64,000 nt of DNA from an uncultured Lachnospiraceae bacterium (GTDB lineage Bacteria > Bacillota > Clostridia > Lachnospirales > Lachnospiraceae): assembly GCA_910587955.1 (NCBI GenBank), contig CAJUNN010000006.1, positions 19,812 to 83,811 of the forward strand, in the 5' to 3' direction. Both the position numbers and the translations under genes were made by a program. Under the pieces are notes generated by a model. It was not told where the DNA came from and ran no database searches. It worked only from the letters and a program-made list of their open reading frames with translations. Shown one piece after another: positions 1 through 7,321 of this stretch (the stretch's first letter is position 1; every line of letters starts with the position of its first letter).

Positions 1-339
1 GGCAAAATGATTCTCCCCGGCGTCGCCGTCTCCCTGGACGCCCTGATAAACCGGACAGCCCAACTGCCGGAAATCTCCCTGGATCCGCCCAAAAAACTTA
101 TCGGAAGTAATACGGTGGATTCTATCAAAAGCGGCGTCCTGTACGGAAATGCGGGAGCCATCGACGGTCTTATTGACCGGATTGAAGATGAACTGGGGGA
201 GGCATGCACCATTGTAGCTACAGGAGGTCTTTCCGGCGTGATCGCTCCCTTATGCAGGCATAAGATGTATCTGGAAGAGAATCTGCTGCTTAAGGGACTT
301 TTGCTGATCTATCAGAAAAATATACAGAATCAAAAGTAA
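1..339 (+). CDS. coaX: Type III pantothenate kinase, 3' part
   Basis: The first step of coenzyme A synthesis, ATP-dependent phosphorylation of pantothenate in the cytoplasm. The open frame runs in from the left edge (the first codons read Gly-Lys before the internal ATG at 7), so only the C-terminal 112 residues are present. Recognised from the family's central GKMILPGV segment with the SLDALINRTAQLP stretch after it, and from the later GVLYGNAGAIDGLIDRI and ATGGLSGVIAPL blocks, which close the ASKHA-fold active site. A full CoaX is about 255 residues. It ends at a strong terminator, and the next gene is convergent. The true start lies outside the window. Confidence 0.9.
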   Translation, partial: GKMILPGVAVSLDALINRTAQLPEISLDPPKKLIGSNTVDSIKSGVLYGNAGAIDGLIDRIEDELGEACTIVATGGLSGVIAPLCRHKMYLEENLLLKGLLLIYQKNIQNQK

Positions 340-340
340 A

Positions 341-382
341 AGAAAACGGCCTCCCGGCACACGGGACAGCCGTTTTCTTTCT
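341..382. terminator. Bidirectional intrinsic terminator
   Basis: A perfect 10-bp stem (341-350 with 369-378, agaaaacggc/gccgttttct) is flanked by T-rich runs on both strands. It lies between the convergent coaX and aldolase genes and can stop both transcripts. Confidence 0.85.
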
Positions 383-395
383 ATGAAAATACGGT

Positions 396-1001
396 TCAGA
401 TGATGCGGATCTTCCCCTTCTCATATGTTCCCGCAATATCCGCAATGGACGCACTTGTCTCAAACTCCTCAATCAAGTCAAACGCTTTATAGGCCGTTTC
501 GGCTCCTGCCGCAATTCCATGGCTTCCCATCAGGTACGCCCGGGTATCCGGCACAAAGGCTTTCTCAAAAGCAGCAAACAGTTCCCTGCTGCCCGGGGGA
601 TAATAATCCACCATGCCAATCCTCCCGCCCGTCTGCATCCTTAAATAGGGCGTATAGGCAAAAAGCTCCCCAACGCACTCCTTTGCATCCAACCGGCAGC
701 TAAAGACTGTGCTGTAAAGGGAATGGGTATGTATCACCGCTCCGGTTCCCGGAGCTTTCCGGTAAAATGTCAGGTGCAGGGGATACTCTTTGCTGGGCTT
801 TCCCTCCAGGATCTCCCCGCCGGGCGATACCACCGCAAAATCTTCCGACTCCAGCCGTCCGAAACAGCTGCCGCTCCTGGAAATATACATTCTGCCTTCG
901 TGAAAAAAGCTGATATTGCCCGTAGATCCCCGGACCAGTCCCCGATCAAACAATTTATGGGCGCACCACAAAGCTTCTTTTGTTTTTTCCTCTATACGCA
1001 T
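396..1001 (-). CDS. Class II aldolase/adducin-family protein, OtnC-like
   Basis: A 201-residue zinc-dependent class II aldolase/adducin fold protein. The visible metal-site signature is HTHS near residue 92, with a third histidine in GSHG, and a candidate catalytic Glu lies in SKEYPLH. Family members include L-fuculose-1-phosphate and L-ribulose-5-phosphate enzymes. The direct partnership with the DUF1537 kinase upstream (10-bp overlap) favours the OtnC type, which decarboxylates 3-oxo-tetronate 4-phosphate to dihydroxyacetone phosphate. That assignment rests on context. Last gene of the mannose-family PTS operon, just before a terminator. Confidence 0.7.
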   Translation of the reverse strand: MRIEEKTKEALWCAHKLFDRGLVRGSTGNISFFHEGRMYISRSGSCFGRLESEDFAVVSPGGEILEGKPSKEYPLHLTFYRKAPGTGAVIHTHSLYSTVFSCRLDAKECVGELFAYTPYLRMQTGGRIGMVDYYPPGSRELFAAFEKAFVPDTRAYLMGSHGIAAGAETAYKAFDLIEEFETSASIADIAGTYEKGKIRII

Positions 1002-2227
1002 ATCCGTCCCTCCTGCAAGGCTTTCTCAAAGAAATCTTCCTCCCCGAAATTCCCGGACTTTAAAATAAGCGCCAGCTTCCGGTTTTCCAGAGGCCGCATA
1101 ACAGGCACACCCGGAGCGACACTGTTTCCAATCTCGTAAGCCCCATAACCAAGCCGCAGCGTTACCGCTCCCGAAGTCTCTCCTCCCGCCGCAATGATAC
1201 GGTCAAATCCATGCGCTAAAGCCATCTGGCTCAAATCCGCCATCAGGTTTTCCATAAGCCGGGACTGCCGGTAAAATTCTTGCGTCCCTGCCGCCTTCCC
1301 TGCTGTTTTCCCCGCCGCGGTACTGTACACCAGGACATTTTCATGCTCCAGCACATAAGAAAACACATCCCCGGCCCCCAGGCTTCCCTCCGCCAGCTTT
1401 CCAGAATCTACACCGTAGGTATCGTATCCTTTATCCCGGTAAAACGCAATCTGTTTTGCAGACATCCGGGAACAGCTCCCACATAAAAGAATGGCTTTCC
1501 GGCATCTGTCCTGTCTGTGCTCCCCCAGGCATCCGTTTCCGCCGGCCAGATATTCGGCCAGGCCGCTTCCCCCGGTGAGAAGCCCCAAATCCCCGAAGAG
1601 TTCCGCAATCCGTTTTCCGTCTTCCTCATTTTCATAATCAGGAACCAGATAAAACTTTCCGTATTTCTTTCCATACTCCCCTGCTATCTTCCATGCCATC
1701 CCCGAAATCATATCCTCTCTTTTCAGGACAAAACAGGGGTACCGGCTCTGGGAACTCATAAGCTTGGGGATACTGGAAGCCCACATGGGATTTAAGGGAT
1801 GATCCTTCATAGGGCTTTCTGCCAAAGGCACTCCGTGAACATAGAGAATTCCGTCCTTCACCGTCCGCCCGTTCACCGGAAGAGACGGGCAGAGCAGAGT
1901 AAAGGAAAGCCCCAGTTCTTCCAGAAGAAAGTCGGATACCACCCCGATATTACCCTCCGGGGTAGAGTCAAAGGTGGAACAATACTTGAAATATATACGT
2001 TCCATCCCTGCCTCCCTTAAGAATGCCGCGGCTCTTTTCACCTGCCGCACCGCTTCCTCCGGCGCTGCGCTCCGGGATTTCAATGCCAGCACAACACAAT
2101 CATAGTCTTCCCGAAAAGACGCCGGAATTTCTGTGAGCAGGAGGGTTCTTGCACCCCCTTTCTGCAGGAAAGACGCAATATCTCCTGCCCCCGTAAAATC
2201 ATCCGCAATCACACCTGTCTTTCTCAT
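992..2227 (-). CDS. Four-carbon acid sugar kinase (DUF1537), OtnK-like
   Basis: A 411-residue two-domain kinase. The N-terminal substrate domain opens with VIADDFTGAGD, the hallmark of the DUF1537/OtnK family. The C-terminal nucleotide domain contains AAGGETSGAV and LKSGNFG. Characterised members phosphorylate 3-oxo-tetronate, and others act on D-threonate or D-erythronate. The start at 2227 is chosen because the residues after it match the family N-terminus; a longer frame to 2269 adds an unrelated leader. It overlaps the aldolase gene and follows the DUF296 gene by one base, so translation is probably coupled. Confidence 0.78.
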   Translation of the reverse strand: MRKTGVIADDFTGAGDIASFLQKGGARTLLLTEIPASFREDYDCVVLALKSRSAAPEEAVRQVKRAAAFLREAGMERIYFKYCSTFDSTPEGNIGVVSDFLLEELGLSFTLLCPSLPVNGRTVKDGILYVHGVPLAESPMKDHPLNPMWASSIPKLMSSQSRYPCFVLKREDMISGMAWKIAGEYGKKYGKFYLVPDYENEEDGKRIAELFGDLGLLTGGSGLAEYLAGGNGCLGEHRQDRCRKAILLCGSCSRMSAKQIAFYRDKGYDTYGVDSGKLAEGSLGAGDVFSYVLEHENVLVYSTAAGKTAGKAAGTQEFYRQSRLMENLMADLSQMALAHGFDRIIAAGGETSGAVTLRLGYGAYEIGNSVAPGVPVMRPLENRKLALILKSGNFGEEDFFEKALQEGRICV

Positions 2228-2228
2228 A

Positions 2229-2696
2229 CTATTTTGTGGGAAAAAACTGGGTGAGAGCTGTCTCCTCATCGCTGACTCGCAGCATTTTCACGTCTTCTAT
2301 TTCAAAGATCACCAGATCCACCGTAGTCAGCGCCGGTGTGGTGCCTTTTACAATGTGTCCGCCGAAAACTTTTCCTGAGGCGTCGCACATGGTGGCATGG
2401 AAATGGGTATCATATTTTTCATCATTCTGGCACACCACGCCGGTTCCGTTTAAAAACTCAATAGGTCCTCCGCATTTCAGCACGCCCCCGTAACCGGCTC
2501 CCACCTTTGCCTCCGGTTTGGAAACCAGATACATATATCCCGTCTCTTTAAAGCTTCCAAAGCATGTTACATAGGCATATTTGATTCCGTTTTTCTCGCA
2601 GGCCGCCTCAATCCCTTCCACGAGATCCGTATCCGGCAAAAGCCTTACTGCAACTGTTTTCCCTGTCTTTCCACAGGCATCCTGAAATCGAATCAT
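2229..2696 (-). CDS. PPC/DUF296-domain protein
   Basis: A small cytoplasmic protein of 155 residues whose pattern (RLLPDTDLVEGIEAAC, YVTCFGSFKE, GxGTVVCQNDEKYDTHFHATM, GGHIVKGT) fits the PPC/DUF296 fold. That fold is found in plant AT-hook proteins and in bacterial trimeric proteins of mostly unknown function. A conserved His cluster (DTHFHA) could bind metal. The start at 2696 has an AGGA site a few bases upstream. No DNA-binding hook is visible, so an enzymatic or ligand-binding role in the PTS pathway is as likely as regulation. Confidence 0.65.
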   Translation of the reverse strand: MIRFQDACGKTGKTVAVRLLPDTDLVEGIEAACEKNGIKYAYVTCFGSFKETGYMYLVSKPEAKVGAGYGGVLKCGGPIEFLNGTGVVCQNDEKYDTHFHATMCDASGKVFGGHIVKGTTPALTTVDLVIFEIEDVKMLRVSDEETALTQFFPTK

Positions 2697-2712
2697 AATT
2701 CTTTCCTCCGTT

Positions 2713-3168
2713 TCAATCAAAAAATGAATCCTCACTGTCTTTTTTCGTTTCTTTTTTTACTGCATCATTGACAAATACCAGTTCTTCCCGGCCCTTCTTC
2801 ACCATCTCCCGCAGCATTTCCATGGAAACAGTCTCCCCGGAATAGACGACTGCAGACACAATCTCGCAGATCAGCGGAAAATTCACACCGCTCAGTACAA
2901 AGATCCGCTCATCGTCCCCATAAGGCATGAGCATCTGGTTCACGCTGCCATACATAATATCGGAAAACACAACCACCTGATCTTCTTCCCCAGCCTTTGA
3001 GAAATATCCCTCTATCCGGGCCTTGGCATTTTCCGCCCCGGGTGTCTCCTCCACGAAGAGATTAAGCGCCGTCACATCTGCGGCCGCTTCTTCCCCCAAA
3101 ATAATCTGCAAGGTGCTTTTCAAGCCTCCCGCCAAATGTCCGTGGGATGCAATTAGAAATTTAACCAT
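2713..3168 (-). CDS. PTS mannose-family EIIA component
   Basis: A 151-residue EIIA of the mannose/fructose/sorbose PTS family. It opens with LIASHGHLAGGL, in which His9 is the expected phosphate acceptor from HPr, and contains the VVFSDIMYGSVNQ segment typical of the family. It acts in the cytosol and passes phosphate to EIIB. Unlike E. coli ManX, EIIA and EIIB are separate genes here, four genes apart in one operon. The last 20 residues are charged and probably disordered. Confidence 0.88.
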   Translation of the reverse strand: MVKFLIASHGHLAGGLKSTLQIILGEEAAADVTALNLFVEETPGAENAKARIEGYFSKAGEEDQVVVFSDIMYGSVNQMLMPYGDDERIFVLSGVNFPLICEIVSAVVYSGETVSMEMLREMVKKGREELVFVNDAVKKETKKDSEDSFFD

Positions 3169-3181
3169 ACTGCCTCTCTTC

Positions 3182-4027
3182 TTATTCCGTCCATGCCTGA
3201 TTGTCCTGGCCGAACAATTTCACGTAATGGGTCAGACGATCCTCGTAGCCTTTGATAAAGGCAGGAATCAGTTTCCACTTGTCAAAATTGGGATCTTTGA
3301 AAAATTCCTCCAGGGCTTCTTTCCCGGCTACCACCAGCTCCGTAGCCAGATTCACCTTCTGGATGCCGTTTCGCACGGCCTTCGCCAGGTTCTCATCACC
3401 CGTACCGCTTCCGCCATGAAGCACCAGGGGCGTATCGCCGCAGGCCTCCACAATCTTCTCCAGACGTTCAAAATCAATGTGCGGTTTCCCCTTATAGCGT
3501 CCGTGGGCAGTCCCAATGGCCACAGCCAGGCAGTCCACCCCTGTCTCCCGGATAAACCGGGCGGCATCTTCCGGCTCTGTCAGATCCCGGACACCGTCCA
3601 CCTCGTAGTTCATGCCCTGTCCCACATGTCCCAGCTCCGCTTCCACGCTGATCCCAAGAGTATGGCACATTTTTACCACCTCCTTGGTCTCCCGCACATT
3701 GTCCTCATAAGGCATACTGGAACGATCTACCATAATGGATGTAAAACCGGAGCGGAGCCCAATCATGATATCTTCATAGCTTCTTCCGTGATCCAGGTTA
3801 ATGGCAATGGGCACCCTGGAAACAGACGCCAGTTCCCGGGTCATATGAATCAGCCAGGGTATATCCGGGTGTACAAAGGTATTCACATCAACGATCATGG
3901 GTGCGTTCATATTTTCCGCCACCCGGATCACTGCCCGGACCGTATCCTCACTCTGTACATTGGGTGCAGTGACGCCGTAGCCTCCCTGTTTCGCCTTTTT
4001 TAAAATTTCTGCCATGGTTACTAACAT
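3182..4027 (-). CDS. Class II ketose-bisphosphate aldolase family
   Basis: A zinc-dependent TIM-barrel aldolase of 281 residues in the fructose/tagatose-bisphosphate aldolase family. Visible signatures are INLDHGRSYED (catalytic Asp and zinc His), SVEAELGHVG, AIGTAHGRYKG (zinc His) and VLHGGSGTGDEN (zinc His, phosphate loop). It likely cleaves a ketose phosphate to DHAP plus an aldehyde. Its position between EIID and EIIA suggests that its substrate derives from the sugar imported by this PTS. Substrate identity cannot be read from sequence. A second paralogue is at 47537-48397. Confidence 0.85.
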   Translation of the reverse strand: MLVTMAEILKKAKQGGYGVTAPNVQSEDTVRAVIRVAENMNAPMIVDVNTFVHPDIPWLIHMTRELASVSRVPIAINLDHGRSYEDIMIGLRSGFTSIMVDRSSMPYEDNVRETKEVVKMCHTLGISVEAELGHVGQGMNYEVDGVRDLTEPEDAARFIRETGVDCLAVAIGTAHGRYKGKPHIDFERLEKIVEACGDTPLVLHGGSGTGDENLAKAVRNGIQKVNLATELVVAGKEALEEFFKDPNFDKWKLIPAFIKGYEDRLTHYVKLFGQDNQAWTE

Positions 4028-4052
4028 TTCATATCCTCCTCAAAAATAATCT

Positions 4053-4865
4053 CTAAAACAGTCCGACGAAGGCTCCCAGAATTCCCAGCACAATAATTCC
4101 CAGCATAATCAGATTTCCGTTGACCTTCCTGCGCACGCACTGGGTCACCCCCAGGGTCAGAAACAAGGGAATGAGCTTAGGCATAATAGCATCAAAAAAG
4201 CTCTGCAGGGTTACTTCGCCTCCGCCCATCTCCCAGCTCAGGGCAAAATTGACGCTGACCGTATTGGCTACCATGCCGCCTACCATAAAAAGACCGATAA
4301 TCGCCGCCGCACTGCTAAGCATCTGGATAATACCGCTCTCTGCCGCTTCCGCCACCAGCTTCTCTCCGCTCTCATAGGAAAGTCTCAAAAGATACCGGCG
4401 CACAAAATAGCTGCAGGCGTTAAAAATCAGGAAAAACAGCAGGCCGCCCATGGGATTTCCCTGGAGGGCCAGTCCCAGGCCGATGCTGGCCGCCACAATG
4501 CGGATAGTCACCTGGAACATGGCATCGCCGATGCCGCTGGCCGGCCCCATCACAGCCGCTTTGACGGCATTGACCGTAGAAGCGTCAAAGTTCTTATCCT
4601 CCGCAATCTTTTCTTCCATGGCAGCGAATAGTCCAAGCCCCAGCGTATTCACCTGGGGAGTAATGTTGTAGAAAACCTCGTGCCTTTTGACAGCTTCGAT
4701 CTTTTTCTCCCGATCCTCCGGATTTGGATAAAGCTTATCCAGCAGGGGATAGAGTACGAACAGGCAGCCGTGGCCCTGCCCCCGCACATTGTTGTATGCG
4801 GCTCCTACTGCCCAGCTTCTTCTAAGGATCTGCTTTAATGATGATCTCTTCTCGTTGTCATTCAT
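4053..4865 (-). CDS. PTS mannose-family EIID component
   Basis: A membrane subunit of about 270 residues of the mannose-type permease. Diagnostic segments are SWAVGAAYNN(V/M), GLGLFAAMEE and VMGPASGIGDAMFQ, with hydrophobic helices toward the C-terminus. It forms the sugar-translocating complex with EIIC. The start at 4865 is chosen for its AGGAGGAA site; the extra 21 residues upstream would lie inside eiiC and look non-homologous. It overlaps the end of eiiC by 8 bp. Confidence 0.9.
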   Translation of the reverse strand: MNDNEKRSSLKQILRRSWAVGAAYNNVRGQGHGCLFVLYPLLDKLYPNPEDREKKIEAVKRHEVFYNITPQVNTLGLGLFAAMEEKIAEDKNFDASTVNAVKAAVMGPASGIGDAMFQVTIRIVAASIGLGLALQGNPMGGLLFFLIFNACSYFVRRYLLRLSYESGEKLVAEAAESGIIQMLSSAAAIIGLFMVGGMVANTVSVNFALSWEMGGGEVTLQSFFDAIMPKLIPLFLTLGVTQCVRRKVNGNLIMLGIIVLGILGAFVGLF

Positions 4866-5658
4866 CGAAAAATTCCTCCTCTTCGTTTTTATCTGCGGCG
4901 TTCCCTTTTCCTGCCCATACCTTCTCAAGTTTCTTCATATCCTGGTTCCGGTACAGATCCATCAGCATCAGGAACACGCCGAACACCGCCAGACAGACCA
5001 TAGGAACTCCCAAGTACACAACAATGGCAAAGCCCAGCACAAAATAGATAAGCTTCTTCTTATCCCAGATCATGCTCAGAAGCACGCCCAGGCCCAGTGC
5101 AGGCAGCATACCGCCGGCCGCTTTCATTCCGTTCATAATAAAGGGCGGCAGCGCGTTGATAAAGGCCTGTGTGGCATCGGCTCCTGCCAGAAGCGCAACA
5201 AAGATGGTAACGGCTCCGAATCCGTATCCCACAACAATATGTAAAATATACGCCGCGGAATACGTTCTTCCATTTCCTTTCTCTGCAATCCGATCCAGGA
5301 CCGGACACATAAATGCAAAAAAGATCCGTGTTACCTGGAGCATAAAAAGCCCGATGAATCCCAGCGGAATGGCCAGCGTAATAGCCGCCTCCTGGGGAAT
5401 ACCCGAGATAATCGACAGGGCAGCGGCCATGGTAGTGGCGTACAGGGTATCCGTAGCCTGCGCGCCTCCCACATTGACAATTCCCAGGTAAATAACTTCC
5501 AGCTGGGCTCCGATCAGGGTTCCGGTCACCACATCTCCCAACACCAGCCCTACGATGGGTCCTACTACGATGGGACGGTCCGCCATACCGTTTGCTCCAA
5601 ACCGGTAAATCAGGATCAATGCCCAATAAACCAATGCTACAATCAATGCCTGTGCCAT
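4858..5658 (-). CDS. PTS mannose-family EIIC component
   Basis: A 266-residue polytopic membrane protein of the mannose-type IIC family. It is recognised from the GLVLGDVVTGTLIGAQLEVI segment, the GVNVGGA-like IVNVGGAQA loop and the many hydrophobic helices up to residue 240. It ends in an acidic tail rich in Glu. It provides the sugar pore with EIID. The ATG at 5658 has a purine-rich site upstream and lies 22 bp after eiiB. Confidence 0.9.
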   Translation of the reverse strand: MAQALIVALVYWALILIYRFGANGMADRPIVVGPIVGLVLGDVVTGTLIGAQLEVIYLGIVNVGGAQATDTLYATTMAAALSIISGIPQEAAITLAIPLGFIGLFMLQVTRIFFAFMCPVLDRIAEKGNGRTYSAAYILHIVVGYGFGAVTIFVALLAGADATQAFINALPPFIMNGMKAAGGMLPALGLGVLLSMIWDKKKLIYFVLGFAIVVYLGVPMVCLAVFGVFLMLMDLYRNQDMKKLEKVWAGKGNAADKNEEEEFFDE

Positions 5659-5680
5659 TCTTATCCTCTCCCTTCTTCTT

Positions 5681-6163
5681 TTACAGCCTTCCGATCACTT
5701 TTTTCGGATCCTGAGGCGTCTTCTGTGTAAATACGGTTTTTCCTGTGTTAATCAGCTCATTAACGGCCTGAACATCTTCTTTGTCCAGATAAACCATTTT
5801 GGATATGCTGATCTTGTCCTTCCCCTCCGGTTTTGTAATGCTCCCGTAATTTGCCAGGTTAATGTCCGGTATCTCCGGCACTGCCTGCACCAGCTTCCCT
5901 GCGTTCTGCGGATCGCCGGTGATAAGCAAAATATTCATTTTGCCGCATCTGGGATCTTCCAGAATCTTTACCGCATCATCCACCCCCTTGATCAGACATT
6001 TTACGTTTGCCGGCAGTGCCAGCTTCAGCGTACGCTGCCGCATCTCGTCGCCGGCCGCCTCATCGTCGGCAACAATCAGATGCGTAGTCCCCAGCGTTTT
6101 CAGCCAGGTGGCAATCACCTGTCCGTGAATCAATCTTTCATCGATTCTGAATGCTTTGATCAT
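5681..6163 (-). CDS. PTS mannose-family EIIB component
   Basis: A cytosolic phosphotransferase subunit of 160 residues. The N-terminal RIDERLIHGQV motif carries the phospho-accepting His13. The SISKMVYLDKEDVQAVNEL segment near the C-terminus is typical of mannose/sorbose-type EIIB. It takes phosphate from EIIA and transfers it to the sugar during transport. It is the first gene of the operon, with a GGGGGA ribosome site, and is preceded by a good promoter and candidate operators. Confidence 0.92.
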   Translation of the reverse strand: MIKAFRIDERLIHGQVIATWLKTLGTTHLIVADDEAAGDEMRQRTLKLALPANVKCLIKGVDDAVKILEDPRCGKMNILLITGDPQNAGKLVQAVPEIPDINLANYGSITKPEGKDKISISKMVYLDKEDVQAVNELINTGKTVFTQKTPQDPKKVIGRL

Positions 6164-6195
6164 ACAATCCCCCTTTTCCTTTCCTATTTAACCTT

Positions 6196-6224
6196 ATGAT
6201 AAAATATTTTTTCACCAATGTCAA
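6196..6224 (-). promoter_or_regulatory. Promoter of the mannose-family PTS operon
   Basis: Reading the minus strand, TTGACA (6219-6224), a 17-bp spacer and TATCAT (6196-6201) lie 33 bp upstream of the EIIB start. The -35 is perfect and the -10 matches five of six bases. Confidence 0.65.
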
Positions 6225-6232
6225 TAATTAAT

Positions 6233-6327
6233 GAAATATTTTTTTATGACGCGGCTATTTTTCGTACAATCAACCAATTCTTCTTGCTTTAAAAGAAATA
6301 TTATTTCATAAAAGAAATATTTTTTCT
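6233..6327. promoter_or_regulatory. GAAATATT repeats, candidate RpiR operators
   Basis: Three copies of GAAATAT lie just upstream of the -35 box (6233-6240, 6295-6301, 6314-6320). The middle one is a perfect inverted repeat, GAAATA-T-TATTTC at 6295-6307. The region is very AT-rich. RpiR proteins commonly bind such dyads, so this is a candidate binding site for the adjacent regulator at 6428-7291. The assignment is by position only. Confidence 0.4.
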
Positions 6328-6338
6328 TATGAATGCAC

Positions 6339-6374
6339 AAAAAAAAGACCGGATATCTATTAAAATATCCAGCC
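6339..6374 (-). terminator. Intrinsic terminator after rpiR-family gene
   Basis: On the minus strand, a 10-bp stem with two G-T wobbles (6365-6374 with 6347-6356) is followed by eight T residues (6339-6346). It separates the regulator gene from the PTS operon, which therefore needs its own promoter. Confidence 0.8.
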
Positions 6375-6427
6375 TTCCGTCTTCCCATCCGGGCAGACAG
6401 GAATTCCCGTTTATTTCCTTCACACAT

Positions 6428-7291
6428 TCAAAGCTTGTATTTACTCAGCAGCAGATCTACGTCATTGACCGCCTCGCCGCTTTCTTCTCCGTTCAGATTG
6501 TCCACAATCATGTGATAATTTTTAACGGCAAAAAGCAGGGCATCATTGACGGCAAATTCCAGAAGATGAGAATCCGGCCGCATACCGGACATGGGATTGT
6601 CTTTTTTCTCCAGCACCCGCAGCACGCAATCTGCATGTTCCACCAGCGGTTTATTCAGCTCCCCGGTCACAATTATGATTTTCATCCTCTTTTTATGCGC
6701 CAGTTCTACCGCCCGGATAACTTGTGTGGAAGACCCCGATCTGGAAATTGCATAGATTACGTCGTTGCAGCTTCCCAGGGAAATATGATTGAAGAATTGT
6801 TCCGGCAATATGGAATAGGTGCATTTCTGTCCGTTTCTCTCCAGCCGGAACCCCAAGTCCCAAACAATGGGAATATTATTTCCTACGCTGACGATATGTA
6901 TCGTCTCCGCCTTAATCAGCAAATCAGCGGCTTTCAGAAGCGCTTCCGTACTCACCGATTCAAAAAGTCCCTGGATCCGCTCGCTGTCGCCGGCAAAAAT
7001 CTGCCGGGAAGATACCGGTATCCCCGTGGCCGGCCGGGGAGACTTATACTGCCCTGCATCCCGGGACATCAAAAGCCGCATCTGGAAATAACCGTCATAC
7101 CCCAGGTGCTTGCACATCCGCACCACCGTAGCCTCACTGGCTCCGCTTTTGTGCGCCAGTTCCGAAACACTCAGCATCACCACTTCCTGCCGATTCTCTA
7201 AAATGTATTTGGCCACTTTTTTCTCTGCGGAAAACAGTTCCTCATACATCTGCCGGATATTGTCAACGACCGAAATCTCTATACGTTCCAT
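6428..7291 (-). CDS. MurR/RpiR-family transcriptional regulator
   Basis: A 287-residue sugar-phosphate-responsive regulator. Residues 1-80 form the RpiR helix-turn-helix domain (LSVSELAHKSGASEATVVRM). Residues about 110-250 form a SIS sugar-phosphate-binding domain (IHIVSVGNN, AISRSGSSTQVIRAVELAHK). It lies immediately upstream of the mannose-family PTS operon on the same strand and is the likely controller, sensing the imported sugar phosphate. It follows the ABC ATPase gene by 30 bp without a terminator, but a promoter lies inside that gene's 3' end. Confidence 0.88.
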   Translation of the reverse strand: MERIEISVVDNIRQMYEELFSAEKKVAKYILENRQEVVMLSVSELAHKSGASEATVVRMCKHLGYDGYFQMRLLMSRDAGQYKSPRPATGIPVSSRQIFAGDSERIQGLFESVSTEALLKAADLLIKAETIHIVSVGNNIPIVWDLGFRLERNGQKCTYSILPEQFFNHISLGSCNDVIYAISRSGSSTQVIRAVELAHKKRMKIIIVTGELNKPLVEHADCVLRVLEKKDNPMSGMRPDSHLLEFAVNDALLFAVKNYHMIVDNLNGEESGEAVNDVDLLLSKYKL

Positions 7292-7321
7292 CTATATTTA
7301 CAACTCTCGCTTTCAGCACTT

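Noticed and set aside
6221..6427. 68-codon minus-strand frame between the RpiR and PTS genes
   Set aside because: It lies across the terminator and the candidate operators; low-complexity translation typical of AT-rich intergenic DNA.
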